64,000 nucleotides of DNA from Tissierella sp032104385 (GTDB lineage Bacteria > Bacillota > Clostridia > Tissierellales > Tissierellaceae), in assembly GCF_032104385.1 (NCBI RefSeq), contig NZ_DAMCHJ010000007.1, forward strand, positions 84,409 through 148,408. The letters run 5' to 3'. Positions 28,163 through 37,060 of this stretch are shown in pieces. The notes beneath the pieces are model-generated. The model made no database searches, was not told the DNA's origin, and saw only the letters and a program-made list of their open reading frames with translations. The position numbers were made by a program, and so were the translations under genes. The stretch's first letter is position 1, and the number at the start of each line of letters is the position of its first letter.

Positions 28163-29533
28163 ATGGATTCTTTTGTAAACTTTATAGTCACAATTTCTAA
28201 CTGGATTTGGGGCACGCCTATGCTTATTATTTTATTTGGCGGAGGATTAATTCTTAGCTTTTCTTTAGGTTTTTTTCAATTTAAGTATTTTGGATTTATT
28301 TGTAAAGAGACATTTGGTAAAATTCTTAAAAATCCTGAAAAAGGTGAAGGTACTGTGTCGCCTTTTCAAGCCGCTTCTGCTGCATTGGCTTCTACAATAG
28401 GAGCTTCTAATATTGTTGGAGTACCTGTTGCCATAGCTTTTGGCGGACCTGGTGCAGTATTTTGGATGTGGCTTACTGCTTTAATAGGTAGTGCATCAAA
28501 GTTTAGTGAAATTGTCTTAGGCATCAAATATAGACAAAAGAACGAACTAGGAGAATTCGTTGGAGGACCGCAATATTATCTAGATAAAGGCTTAAAAGCT
28601 CCATGGTTAGGTAAATTATTTGCCTTCTGTTTGATGCTTGAAATAGTTCCTTCTGTAGCCACTCAAACCGTATCAGTAGTACAAACAGCTAACACTCTTA
28701 ATATTCCAAACTGGGTTTCAGGAGCAGTGGTTGCTATTTTAGTTGGTATTGTTGTTTATGGTGGAATTAAAAGAATAGTTCAAGTTTCAGAAAAATTAGT
28801 TCCTTTTATGGCAGGACTTTATTTAATAGGTGCATTAGTTATTACAATTATAAATATTGGAGAACTACCTTCTATTATTGTTTTAATTTTTAAAGGTGCA
28901 TTTACTCCTATGGCTGCAGCTGGTGGATTTACTGGTGCTGCTATAGCTCAGGCTATTAAAAATGGAGTTGCAAGAGGAACTTATTCCAACGAGGCTGGTA
29001 TGGGTACCGCTTCTATTGCTCATGCTGCTGCAGTAACTGACCATCCAGTTCGCCAAGCCTTCTGGGGTATCTTTGAAATAATAGTTGATACTTTAATGGT
29101 ATGTACTATGACAGCTATGGTTGTTCTAACAACTGGATTATGGAAAACTGTTCCATCATCAGATGCAGCCAGTATTCCAGCAAGAGCTTTCCAGCAATTG
29201 TTAGGGGAAGGGCTTGGTGGTGGTATTGTAACATTTAGTATTACATTATTTGTACTTTCAACTATAATAGTTATTGTATTCTATGGTGAAAAACAAGCAG
29301 AATATCTATTTGGAACAAAATTTGCAAAAATAATGAAGTTTATATATCTAGTAGCTATTTTCTTAGGAGCATATGGGGGTATTGAGTTTTTATATAGTTT
29401 CTTAGATATATTATTGGCTTCTATTGTAATTCCTAATATGATAGGATTAGTATTGATGAGAAACCAAGTTAAGGAACTGAAAGATGAATTTTTCAGTAGT
29501 TCTGAATTTTATGCAAGTATAAAAGCTAAATAA
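28163..29533 (+). CDS. Amino acid:cation symporter, AGCS family
   Basis: This 456-residue polytopic protein shows the alanine/glycine:cation symporter signatures VSPFQAASAALASTIGASNIVGV near the N-terminus, GPGAVFWMWLTALIGSASKFSE and ARGTYSNEAGMGTASIAHA in the centre. About ten hydrophobic segments are present. Family members couple uptake of small neutral amino acids to Na+ or H+. ATG 28163 is better spaced from AAGGAGGA than ATG 28160. Transcription is probably sigma-54 dependent. Alanine or glycine as substrate is a family-level inference; alanine is also the product of the ornithine pathway encoded 4 kb upstream. Confidence 0.93.
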   Translation: MDSFVNFIVTISNWIWGTPMLIILFGGGLILSFSLGFFQFKYFGFICKETFGKILKNPEKGEGTVSPFQAASAALASTIGASNIVGVPVAIAFGGPGAVFWMWLTALIGSASKFSEIVLGIKYRQKNELGEFVGGPQYYLDKGLKAPWLGKLFAFCLMLEIVPSVATQTVSVVQTANTLNIPNWVSGAVVAILVGIVVYGGIKRIVQVSEKLVPFMAGLYLIGALVITIINIGELPSIIVLIFKGAFTPMAAAGGFTGAAIAQAIKNGVARGTYSNEAGMGTASIAHAAAVTDHPVRQAFWGIFEIIVDTLMVCTMTAMVVLTTGLWKTVPSSDAASIPARAFQQLLGEGLGGGIVTFSITLFVLSTIIVIVFYGEKQAEYLFGTKFAKIMKFIYLVAIFLGAYGGIEFLYSFLDILLASIVIPNMIGLVLMRNQVKELKDEFFSSSEFYASIKAK

Positions 29534-29563
29534 AAGAGAACTAAATATTATAGGAGGCAGAGT

Positions 29564-31222
29564 ATGAATAAAGAAATTGCAGCAAGAATTGAGCAGATTG
29601 CAGTAGAGTTAACAAAAGAGCTTAGTGTGGTAGAAACATTAGGAGAGTTAGATTCTGTGCAAAAAATTTATGATATTTTTTTAGAAATGGATTATTATAA
29701 AGAAAATCCTAATCATATAAAATTTGTGGATATAGCGAATGACAAACTAGGTAGAAAATCTGTATTAGTAATATTAAAAGGAAAAAAGGGAAATAGCAAT
29801 AAAACTGTATTGATGATAGGGCATACTGATACAGTTGGTATCTCAGATTATGGCAGCTTGAAAGAATATGCTAATAAACCATATGAGTTGACAGAGAAAT
29901 TTAAAGAGATAGCATCTACATTACCAGAAGAAGTAAGAAAAGACTTGGAATCGGGAGATTATTTATTTGGCAGAGGAATTTTTGATATGAAAACTGGTGA
30001 TGCTATAATAATAGCATTGATGGAATATATATCAAAGAACATTGAAGACTTTGAAGGTAATTTGATTTATGCTGCTGTTTGTGATGAGGAAGGAAACTCA
30101 GGTGGTATGTTATCTATAATACCAGAGTTAGTTAAAATCCAAGAAAAAGAAGGATTTGAATATCTAGCTCTTTTAGATACTGATTACATGACATCTGAAT
30201 TTGAAGGCGATGAAAATAAATATGTTTATATAGGAACAGTAGGTAAATTAATGCCATCATTCTATATAGTAGGAAAAGAAACTCATGTTGGTGAATCATT
30301 TAAAGGAATAGATCCTAATCAAATAGCTTCTTCTATTACCAATAGAATCAATTTAAATACTGACTTTTGTGATGTGGCTGAAGGTGAAGTTTCACTTCCT
30401 CCAATTACTTTAAAACAAAGGGATTTAAAGCCAGAGTATTCAGTTCAAATAGCGAAAACATCTACTTTATTCTTTAACTATGCAACACATTGCAGTACAC
30501 CAGATGAAGTATTGGTGAAGATGAAAGATGCAGCCATGGAAGCCTTTGAGTCAACAATTGATAATTTAAATATCCAATATGAAAGATTTTGTCAGCTAGC
30601 AGGAAGAGAATATAAAAAGCTTCCTTGGAAAGCAAGAGTATTAACATATGAAGAATTATATAAAAAAGTAAAAGCAGAAATGGGCAATAAACTTGATGAA
30701 AAGATTGCTGAACTTACAGAAGAAATGTTAAAAGATGAATCTATAGATCAAAGAGATTTTTCCTTAAAGTTAGTAGAAGCAGTTCACAATTTATGGTCAT
30801 ATAGAGAGCCAGTTGTTATAGTATATTATACACCTCCATATTACCCTCATATTTATGTAGAGGGAAGTGCACCAAAAGAAAAAGCATTGCTAAATGCAGT
30901 AGCAGATGCTGTAAGTACAACTAAATCAGATTATAAATTGGTTTATAAGAAGTTCTTTCCATATATTTCAGATTTAAGCTATGGGGCAGCCCCAAAAGAT
31001 CCAAAGATCATAGCAGCACTGAAAGATAATATGCCTGGATTTGGAACTAAATATGATTTACCACTAGAAGATATGCAAAAATTAGATTTACCAGTGTTAG
31101 ATATAGGGTCTTTTGGTAAGGATGCACATAAGTTTACAGAGAGGATTGAAAAGAAATATTCTTTTGAAGTAGCACCGCAATTAGTATACAAAACTATTAT
31201 GAACTTATTAAAAAATAATTAA
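29564..31222 (+). CDS. RocB-like M20 family peptidase
   Basis: The 552-residue length and motifs match the RocB group of M20 metallopeptidases: IGHTDTVGISDYG, FGRGIFDMKTGDA (metal site), CDEEGNSGGM and ETHVGESFKG. Bacillus RocB is encoded in an arginine utilisation operon controlled by RocR and sigma-54, and its biochemical function is unknown. Here the gene follows the symporter by 30 bases with GGAGGC as binding site, so both are probably one transcript. The pairing of a RocR-like regulator with a RocB-like gene mirrors the Bacillus logic. Confidence 0.9.
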   Translation: MNKEIAARIEQIAVELTKELSVVETLGELDSVQKIYDIFLEMDYYKENPNHIKFVDIANDKLGRKSVLVILKGKKGNSNKTVLMIGHTDTVGISDYGSLKEYANKPYELTEKFKEIASTLPEEVRKDLESGDYLFGRGIFDMKTGDAIIIALMEYISKNIEDFEGNLIYAAVCDEEGNSGGMLSIIPELVKIQEKEGFEYLALLDTDYMTSEFEGDENKYVYIGTVGKLMPSFYIVGKETHVGESFKGIDPNQIASSITNRINLNTDFCDVAEGEVSLPPITLKQRDLKPEYSVQIAKTSTLFFNYATHCSTPDEVLVKMKDAAMEAFESTIDNLNIQYERFCQLAGREYKKLPWKARVLTYEELYKKVKAEMGNKLDEKIAELTEEMLKDESIDQRDFSLKLVEAVHNLWSYREPVVIVYYTPPYYPHIYVEGSAPKEKALLNAVADAVSTTKSDYKLVYKKFFPYISDLSYGAAPKDPKIIAALKDNMPGFGTKYDLPLEDMQKLDLPVLDIGSFGKDAHKFTERIEKKYSFEVAPQLVYKTIMNLLKNN

Positions 31223-31237
31223 TTAAAAAAATAGTGC

Positions 31238-31281
31238 ATAGTATAAAAGAATGTTATTTAAACAGCATTCTTTTATACTAT
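31238..31281. terminator. Hairpin after the RocB-like gene
   Basis: ATAGTATAAAAGAATG pairs perfectly with CATTCTTTTATACTAT, a 16-bp stem around a 12-base loop. A strong T-run is missing on either side, so efficiency is uncertain. Confidence 0.65.
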
Positions 31282-31313
31282 AAATCTAATAAAATGGATA
31301 TAATAAAAAAGAA

Positions 31314-31433
31314 TTTCAAAGAAATATTAAAGATAGTATTTTTGAAACTTATATAGAGAAAGTTCATATTGTAAAAAATAGCAAAGCTATGGTTTCACTA
31401 GTAATTATAAAATATAAAGTAAAGATTAGCTAA
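31314..31433 (+). pseudogene. Short coding remnant, origin unclear
   Basis: An open frame without start codon encodes 39 residues (FQRNIKDSIFETYIEKVHIV...). The EKVHIV pattern faintly recalls the C-terminal end of serine recombinases, but the match is too short to be sure. It lies between the previous terminator and the asnS promoter and has no ribosome binding site. Confidence 0.25.
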
Positions 31434-31438
31434 ATCCA

Positions 31439-31467
31439 TTGACAATACTAGGGAAAATAACTATAAT
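31439..31467 (+). promoter_or_regulatory. Sigma-A promoter of asnS
   Basis: TTGACA (31439-31444) and TATAAT (31462-31467) are perfect consensus hexamers with a 17-base spacer, directly before the T-box leader. Confidence 0.85.
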
Positions 31468-31473
31468 TATATA

Positions 31474-31727
31474 AAAGTAAAGAAAACTTTGATAGGAAGA
31501 GTAGATATAAGAAGTAGTCAAAGGGAGCCTATGATAGTGAGACATAGGCACGAAGCTTATATTGAAGAACATCCTTGAGTTTCTAACCGAAATCTTAGGA
31601 GAGTAGACTTAGACGGATTCACACCGTTATCAGTGACACATATTGTAATATGTGTTAAAGTGGCTGTTAGCAATTAGGGTGGTACCGCGGAAGATAAACT
31701 TTCGTCCTTTTGGATGAAGGTTTTTTT
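31474..31727 (+). ncRNA. T-box leader of asnS (Asn specifier)
   Basis: The T-box sequence AGGGTGGTACCGCGG is at 31676-31690, followed by a terminator (ACTTTCGTCC with GGATGAAGGT, then T-run). Stem I contains the AGTA and GAG bulge elements. The specifier is most likely AAC at 31568-31570: aligning AAC-A-TCCTTGAG with the leuS leader CTC-G-TCCTTGAG puts both specifiers in register. AAC codes for asparagine, in agreement with the gene downstream. Uncharged tRNA-Asn would stabilise the antiterminator. Confidence 0.93.
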
Positions 31728-31756
31728 ATTTTTTGAGAAAAGAAAGGAGAATAAAG

Positions 31757-33145
31757 ATGAAGACTACAATTAGAAACATTTACAAAGACACAGATAAATA
31801 TTTAAACCAAGAAATTCAATTAGAAGGATGGATAAGAACATCAAGATCATCAAAGATATTTGGATTTATAGAATTAAATGATGGAACATTCTTTAAAAAT
31901 ATTCAAATAGTTTATGAAGAAGGATTAGAGAATTTTAAGGAAATAGAAAAATTACCTCTTAGCTCTTCAATAAAGGTAAAGGGGAAATTGGTATCAACGC
32001 CAGAAGCAAAACAACCATTTGAGATAAAGGCTAGTGAAATTGAAGTTGAAGGATATTCAGCATCTGACTATCCCTTACAAAAGAAAAGGCATACTTTTGA
32101 ATATATGAGAACTATTGCTCATCTAAGACCTAGAGCCAATACTTTCAATGCTGTATTTCGAGTAAGGTCAATACTTGCATATGCAATACACAAATTCTTT
32201 CAAGAAAGAGGATTTGTATATGTTCATACACCAATTATTACAGCTTCTGATGCAGAAGGTGCAGGTGAAATGTTTAGAGTATCTACCTTAGATTTCTATA
32301 ATATACCTTTAACTCAAGATAAAAAGGTGAATTTTTCTGATGATTTTTTTGGTAAAGAAACAAGTTTAACAGTATCTGGACAGCTAGAAGCTGAAGCTTT
32401 TGCCCTTGCATATAAAGATGTTTATACCTTTGGACCAACTTTTAGAGCTGAAAATTCAAATACTGCAAGACATGCGGCAGAATTTTGGATGATAGAGCCA
32501 GAGATTGCTTTTGCTGATATTAATGATAATATGCAATTAGCAGAAGATATGATGAAATATATAATCAAATATGTAATGGAAAATGCTAAAGAGGAAATGG
32601 AATTTTTCAATAACTTTGTAGATAAAGGTTTAATTGAAAGACTTGAAAATGTAGTTAATTCTGATTTTGGCAGAATAACTTATACTGAAGCTGTTGAACT
32701 TTTGAAAAAATCAGGAGAAGAATTCCAATATCCAGTAGAATGGGGCATAGATTTACAAACTGAGCATGAAAGATATATTTCAGAAAAGATATTTAAAAAG
32801 CCAGTATTTGTAATTGATTATCCAAAGGAAATAAAAGCATTCTATATGAGAATGAATGAGGATAATAAAACAGTAGCTGCCATGGATCTTTTGGTACCAG
32901 GTGTAGGAGAGATAATAGGCGGATCACAAAGGGAAGAAAGGCTTGATGTATTAGAAAAGAAGATAATAGATAATGGTATGGAACCAGAAGACTACTGGTG
33001 GTATTTAGAACTACGAAAATTTGGTGGTACAAAACATGCAGGATATGGTCTGGGATTTGAAAGAGCTGTTATGTATATAACAGGTATGTCAAATATTAGG
33101 GATGTTATTCCATTTCCAAGAACAGTTAAATCGGCAGAATTTTAG
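31757..33145 (+). CDS. asnS: Asparaginyl-tRNA synthetase
   Basis: This class IIb synthetase charges tRNA-Asn. The N-terminal OB-fold (about 15-105, QEIQLEGWIRTSRSSKIFGF) is followed by the catalytic core with FRVRSILAYAIHKFFQERGFVYVHTP (motif 1 region), FGPTFRAENSNTARHAAEFWMIEPE (motif 2) and the motif 3 stretch YGLGFERAVMYITG. ATG 31757 has GAAAGGAG before it. The length is 463 residues. Expression is controlled by the Asn T-box. Confidence 0.97.
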   Translation: MKTTIRNIYKDTDKYLNQEIQLEGWIRTSRSSKIFGFIELNDGTFFKNIQIVYEEGLENFKEIEKLPLSSSIKVKGKLVSTPEAKQPFEIKASEIEVEGYSASDYPLQKKRHTFEYMRTIAHLRPRANTFNAVFRVRSILAYAIHKFFQERGFVYVHTPIITASDAEGAGEMFRVSTLDFYNIPLTQDKKVNFSDDFFGKETSLTVSGQLEAEAFALAYKDVYTFGPTFRAENSNTARHAAEFWMIEPEIAFADINDNMQLAEDMMKYIIKYVMENAKEEMEFFNNFVDKGLIERLENVVNSDFGRITYTEAVELLKKSGEEFQYPVEWGIDLQTEHERYISEKIFKKPVFVIDYPKEIKAFYMRMNEDNKTVAAMDLLVPGVGEIIGGSQREERLDVLEKKIIDNGMEPEDYWWYLELRKFGGTKHAGYGLGFERAVMYITGMSNIRDVIPFPRTVKSAEF

Positions 33146-33153
33146 AAAACAAG

Positions 33154-33198
33154 ACCCTATGGGATAGAGTTATTTTTTATTCCCATAGGGTTTGTTTT
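33154..33198 (+). terminator. Terminator of asnS
   Basis: ACCCTATGGGA pairs with TCCCATAGGGT across a 16-base loop, followed by TTGTTTTTG. Confidence 0.8.
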
Positions 33199-33360
33199 TG
33201 CTCTTTGACGAAGAAACATGAAAAAATAGCAGATAATATTATATTCTAAGTATAGAAAAAGAGAAGTAAAATATTTAAAATAGAAAAAAGAAAATCTAAA
33301 TTTATGTTATAATGTAGAATAATATGAAGTGGAATAAACTTAATATAAGGAGGATGTATT

Positions 33361-33888
33361 ATGAGAAGGATAAGATTATTTACTATATCTCTATTTTGTA
33401 TGACATTGGTCATTACTAGTTGTGGAAATATCCAAAAAAAAACTCCTATTGAAACACCAATAGAAACTAAGCAAGGTAATGATACAGAAGAAACATCTGA
33501 CGATAAGATATATGATAAAATAAGTGCATATATGGAAGAAGAATCTAAGAAAGCTTTTTCTCCATATTATGAATTATTAGACTTTCAAATGACAAATTAT
33601 CAAGAGGGAGTTGCTAATGAACGAACTGAAGCTATTTTTGACTATAAGATAATTCATAAAAATTATGACAAGGATCCAGATACAGTAGGTTACATTAAGG
33701 AAGCAAAGGAAAGTGACAACAGTAATTATCAGCAAATGTATGATGAGTATTTGCAACCTAAAGAAATGAATTTTCATTTAAAAGCTATTATTGACGAAAA
33801 TGGCTCAATAACACTATATTCTAATGTTTCTCCTATAGGAATTGAATGGGAAGAGACCAAAATGTCTGATTTTATTTTAAGTAAATAA
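33361..33888 (+). CDS. Predicted lipoprotein, unknown function
   Basis: The 175-residue protein starts with a lipoprotein signal (basic RRIR, hydrophobic stretch, lipobox ITSC with the cysteine at residue 21). A Thr/Glu-rich linker follows, then a hydrophilic domain of about 130 residues with no motif I recognise. AAGGAGG precedes the ATG. It is probably anchored on the outer face of the membrane. No clear operon partner. Confidence 0.75.
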   Translation: MRRIRLFTISLFCMTLVITSCGNIQKKTPIETPIETKQGNDTEETSDDKIYDKISAYMEEESKKAFSPYYELLDFQMTNYQEGVANERTEAIFDYKIIHKNYDKDPDTVGYIKEAKESDNSNYQQMYDEYLQPKEMNFHLKAIIDENGSITLYSNVSPIGIEWEETKMSDFILSK

Positions 33889-34044
33889 GGTTAATTTTTA
33901 TTATTGGAGTAATTCTAATGTCAATAATATGAAGAATTCTATTAAAAGTAAACAAATATGATTATGTTGTATAGTTGTAGATAGATGCTGCTTAAATGAT
34001 TATAATATCTTAAACAATATAAAGCTCTTATTGGGAGGTTTTTA

Positions 34045-34311
34045 ATGGTGAAAAAGACTATAATAGGTTCGGTAATTATGTTATCAGGTGTAATAATAGG
34101 GATGAGTATAATTATTGCCGCCGCATTTTATGCTCCAAGCATAACAAGCTGGAATGGTTCAAAATTATGGTATGCAATTTTTGGGTCAAGGCAATATGGG
34201 AATGAAGTAGTTCAAAGTTTGTTTCTAGGAATACCTTTTATAATTGGAATAATACTAGCTATTATTGGACTAATTATATTAACAGTAGAGTATTCCAATA
34301 AGAATAATTAA
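34045..34311 (+). CDS. Small membrane protein, unknown
   Basis: This 88-residue protein has two predicted membrane segments (about 5-30 and 60-82) with a short external loop between them. GGGAGG lies at the right distance before the ATG. No family is recognised. It is followed by decayed genes, so it may itself be the remaining part of a lost locus. Confidence 0.6.
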   Translation: MVKKTIIGSVIMLSGVIIGMSIIIAAAFYAPSITSWNGSKLWYAIFGSRQYGNEVVQSLFLGIPFIIGIILAIIGLIILTVEYSNKNN

Positions 34312-34365
34312 GATGTATTCTTTATATTAGATACAGCAGAAAGAAATGGCTATATAAAAAATTAA

Positions 34366-34596
34366 AAGATTGGATTAGGGGACAGTGGGAAATTATTTTG
34401 TAGATATAAAGGTAATGGATATCATAGTTTAATAAAGTTAGATAATGGAAAGGAAGAGGTATTAGGCCATGATATTATTATTGGTTCTGAAATCTTAGAA
34501 GGTATAGATATATTTTTAAACAAAAAAGAGAATCTATATTCTGAATCTGAATTTATAAACTTAGGTGAAAATAATAATATAACTTTCAATCAATAA
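34366..34596 (+). pseudogene. Open fragment without start codon
   Basis: A 76-codon open stretch lacks a usable start and ribosome binding site. The translation contains GKLFCRYKGNGYHSLIKLDN and ends NNITFNQ. I do not recognise the family. It sits in the decayed tract before the alkaline phosphatase gene. Confidence 0.35.
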
Positions 34597-34618
34597 ATAA
34601 ATAATAGACTAAACCAAC

Positions 34619-34879
34619 TTGCAAACTGAGACTTTTGTATTGGAAGAGAAAGTATCCTTTGAGAAATATATATCTAACAAAAATTTGCCAAGATTTGCTG
34701 ATAAAACATTAGAATTAATACAAAAACAGGAGTTACAAGGTGGACATGGAGTGGATATTTTTGCTACAGGTCATTATGCTGTAAGAAAGGTGAATAATCT
34801 TAGTTTATGGGAAAACGAGGAATGGGTAAAGGATGTTTTTGGCAAATTGAAAGATTTTGATGGAAAAGAAAATAAATGA
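34619..34879 (+). pseudogene. Unrecognised ORF, probably a gene fragment
   Basis: An 86-codon frame could start at TTG 34619, but no ribosome binding site precedes it. The protein-like stretch LQGGHGVDIFATGHYAVRKVNN shows no family I know. It overlaps the start of the following broken Ig-like gene in another frame. Likely a fragment of a gene that lost its 5' end. Confidence 0.3.
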
Positions 34880-35090
34880 AACATGGTATCAAGTCCCTGT
34901 TGCTATAAACGATAATTATGGATTTGAAGATATTGGTCATGATTTAAACTCTGGAGATAATAGAGAATGGGAAATCAATTGGGACTGACTCTATGGAAGT
35001 CTGGAGCCTGGTGAATATCGTATATTGAAGGATATGTTTTTTAAAGATGGAGATATGATAAGTGCTATTTAGGGACAGAGTTTAAGTTAT
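34860..35090 (+). pseudogene. Broken Ig-like (Big_14 type) protein gene
   Basis: The reading frame from ATG 34860 gives NETWYQVPVAINDN, FEDIGHDLNSGDNREWEINWD, a TGA, then LYGSLEPGEYRILKDM and a TAG. The pattern NWxWLYGxLxPGxYRI belongs to a bacterial Ig-like domain common in Firmicute lipoproteins. The first stop sits exactly at the conserved Trp, so a TGG to TGA mutation is likely. No signal peptide is left. Confidence 0.55.
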
Positions 35091-35180
35091 ATTAAGCATA
35101 TGCAGAAAATGATTATAGGAGTTCTACAATATAGTCGTAAAGTATTATGAAATATGAAGAAAGAGGTATTAAAGGGGGAA

Positions 35181-35219
35181 GAAGTAATGGAATTTATAAT
35201 TCCATTACTTCTTTTTCTT
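35181..35219 (+). terminator. Hairpin terminator before the phosphatase gene
   Basis: GAAGTAATGGAATT pairs with AATTCCATTACTTC around a three-base loop, followed by TTTTTCTTT. Confidence 0.8.
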
Positions 35220-35382
35220 TAGCATTACTTTTGGGGAATAATTATTTTGAAAATCAAGGATTGTGGAATTTTGGAGTGTTATTATATTTGAGTTAATATG
35301 TTAATTTCTTCCTCAGTAAAGGTTTTGCTTCATATGTATTTTTACATATTTAATATTTTTTATTTTGAACAAGGTCTTTTAT

Positions 35383-35432
35383 TTTACATAAGATTAACAA
35401 AAACATTACGAACAACTTAATTAGATTTAACA
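35383..35432 (+). promoter_or_regulatory. Candidate Pho box (PhoP-binding repeats)
   Basis: Hexamers TTTACA (35383), TTAACA (35394), ATTACG (35405), CTTAAT (35416) and TTAACA (35427) recur with an exact 11-base period. Firmicute PhoP binds TT(A/T/C)ACA repeats with about five bases between them, upstream of phosphate-starvation genes. The array lies 51 bases before the alkaline phosphatase start. Confidence 0.6.
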
Positions 35433-35482
35433 TAGATAAGTTATAGTGTAATTGTAAGAAAAAAATAATATGGAGGGATATT

Positions 35483-37054
35483 ATGTTTAAAAGAGTTTTA
35501 TCGTCTTTATTGTTTGTAGCAATGATAGTTGCAGTTGTGTCGGGAAGTTTATTAGTTTCGGAAGCAAATCTAACACCCCAATTAGTTGAAGCAACGGGAG
35601 ATTTAGTTGCAGCAAAAGAAGCGGTAAGAACTGCAAAATACATATTTATGTTTATTGGAGATGGTATGGCAGCAGTTCAAGTGAATTCAGCTCAGATTTA
35701 TGGTGGAAATAATCAACACAATAATATGAAATTAGATTCACTAAATTTTCAAGATTTTGAAGCAGTAGGATATCAAACTACCCATGATGCAACTTCATTT
35801 GCACCGGATTCAGCTTCTACAGCTACAGCATTATCATCAGGGTATAAAACATGGAGTGGTACTATAGGGTTAAAGCCAGTAGGCAATGTTACAGGTAATA
35901 AGGTTGAAAATGTAAAATCAGATAATGTTCCTAAAACTATTGCGGAAAGGCTTAAAGAAGAAAAAGGTATGAAAATAGGTATAGTTTCAACGGTTACTTT
36001 AAATCATGCAACACCAGCAGCTTATTACGCACATACAGCATCCAGAAACAATTATTATGATATAGCAATGCAAATGTCAGAATCAGGATTTGATTATTTT
36101 GGTGGTGGAACATTGAGTCAACCAAAGGGAAGAAACAATGATCAAAAAGATGCATATGAAGTTATGAAAGAAAAAGGATATAAAATAGTAAATACTAAAG
36201 AAGATATTTTAGCTCTAAACAATAACTCAGGTAAAGTATATGCAGTAACTCCCGTAGTTCAAGATGGTGGTGCTATGCCATATGCAGTAGATAATAAAAA
36301 AGGAGATCTTACTCTTGCAGATTTCGTTAAAAAAGGTATAGATGTTCTTGATAATAAAGATGGATTTTTTATGATGGTTGAATCAGGAAAAATTGACTGG
36401 GCAGGGCATGCCAATGATGCAAAAGCAAATATTGGTGATGTTTTAGCTTTTGAAGATTCTATTCAAGTAGCTATTAATTTTGCCAAGAAACATCCAGAAG
36501 ATACACTAATAGTAGTAACAGGGGATCATGAAACAGGTGGTATGACTATAGGTCAAGCTACAACGGGATACGATACAGCATTAGGAATATTAAAAAACCA
36601 AAAGATGTCTTATATAGCCTTTGATGCATTAATTGATGAAATGATAGAAAAAAATCCTAACTTAACTTTTGAAGATATAATGCCAGTTATCACTCAAAAT
36701 TTTGGTCTTAAAAATGAATATGAAGATGGTGAAGGAGATAAACCATATATGGCTTTAGAACTATCAAATAGAGAAGTAGCAAAATTAAAGAGAGCATTTG
36801 CTGAAACTATGGCTAAAGAGCCTATAGAAAAAGATAAAGAAGAATTGCTAATATTATATGGGGGTTACAATCCGCTCTCAGTAACATTAACTCATATATT
36901 AAATAATAAAGCTGGTATAGGATGGACTTCTTATGCTCATACAGGAGTACCTGTTCCTGTATATGCTACAGGTGTACAAGGAGAATTATTTAACGGAGCA
37001 TATGATAATACAGAGATTTATTATAAATTAGTTACTGCAGCAGGACTTAAATAA
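35483..37054 (+). CDS. Alkaline phosphatase, secreted
   Basis: This PhoA/PhoB-type phosphomonoesterase has a signal peptide (MFKRVLSSLLFVAMIVAVVSG, cleavage near residue 28) and acts outside the membrane. Metal and active-site motifs are FIGDGMA (Asp60), FAPDSASTATALSSG (nucleophile Ser110), MVESGKIDWAGHANDA and VVTGDHETGGM. The length of 523 residues is normal. GGAGGG precedes the ATG. The phased TTAACA-type repeats upstream suggest phosphate-starvation control. Confidence 0.95.
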   Translation: MFKRVLSSLLFVAMIVAVVSGSLLVSEANLTPQLVEATGDLVAAKEAVRTAKYIFMFIGDGMAAVQVNSAQIYGGNNQHNNMKLDSLNFQDFEAVGYQTTHDATSFAPDSASTATALSSGYKTWSGTIGLKPVGNVTGNKVENVKSDNVPKTIAERLKEEKGMKIGIVSTVTLNHATPAAYYAHTASRNNYYDIAMQMSESGFDYFGGGTLSQPKGRNNDQKDAYEVMKEKGYKIVNTKEDILALNNNSGKVYAVTPVVQDGGAMPYAVDNKKGDLTLADFVKKGIDVLDNKDGFFMMVESGKIDWAGHANDAKANIGDVLAFEDSIQVAINFAKKHPEDTLIVVTGDHETGGMTIGQATTGYDTALGILKNQKMSYIAFDALIDEMIEKNPNLTFEDIMPVITQNFGLKNEYEDGEGDKPYMALELSNREVAKLKRAFAETMAKEPIEKDKEELLILYGGYNPLSVTLTHILNNKAGIGWTSYAHTGVPVPVYATGVQGELFNGAYDNTEIYYKLVTAAGLK

Positions 37055-37060
37055 TCAGAA

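Noticed and set aside
34980..34990. TGA read as Trp or Sec in the Ig-like gene
   Set aside because: TGA ends intact genes here (for example ftsW), a second stop follows, and no selenocysteine element is visible. A plain mutation is simpler.
35350..35643. Minus-strand ORF over the phosphatase promoter
   Set aside because: It overlaps the Pho-box-like repeats and the phosphatase signal peptide and has no ribosome binding site.
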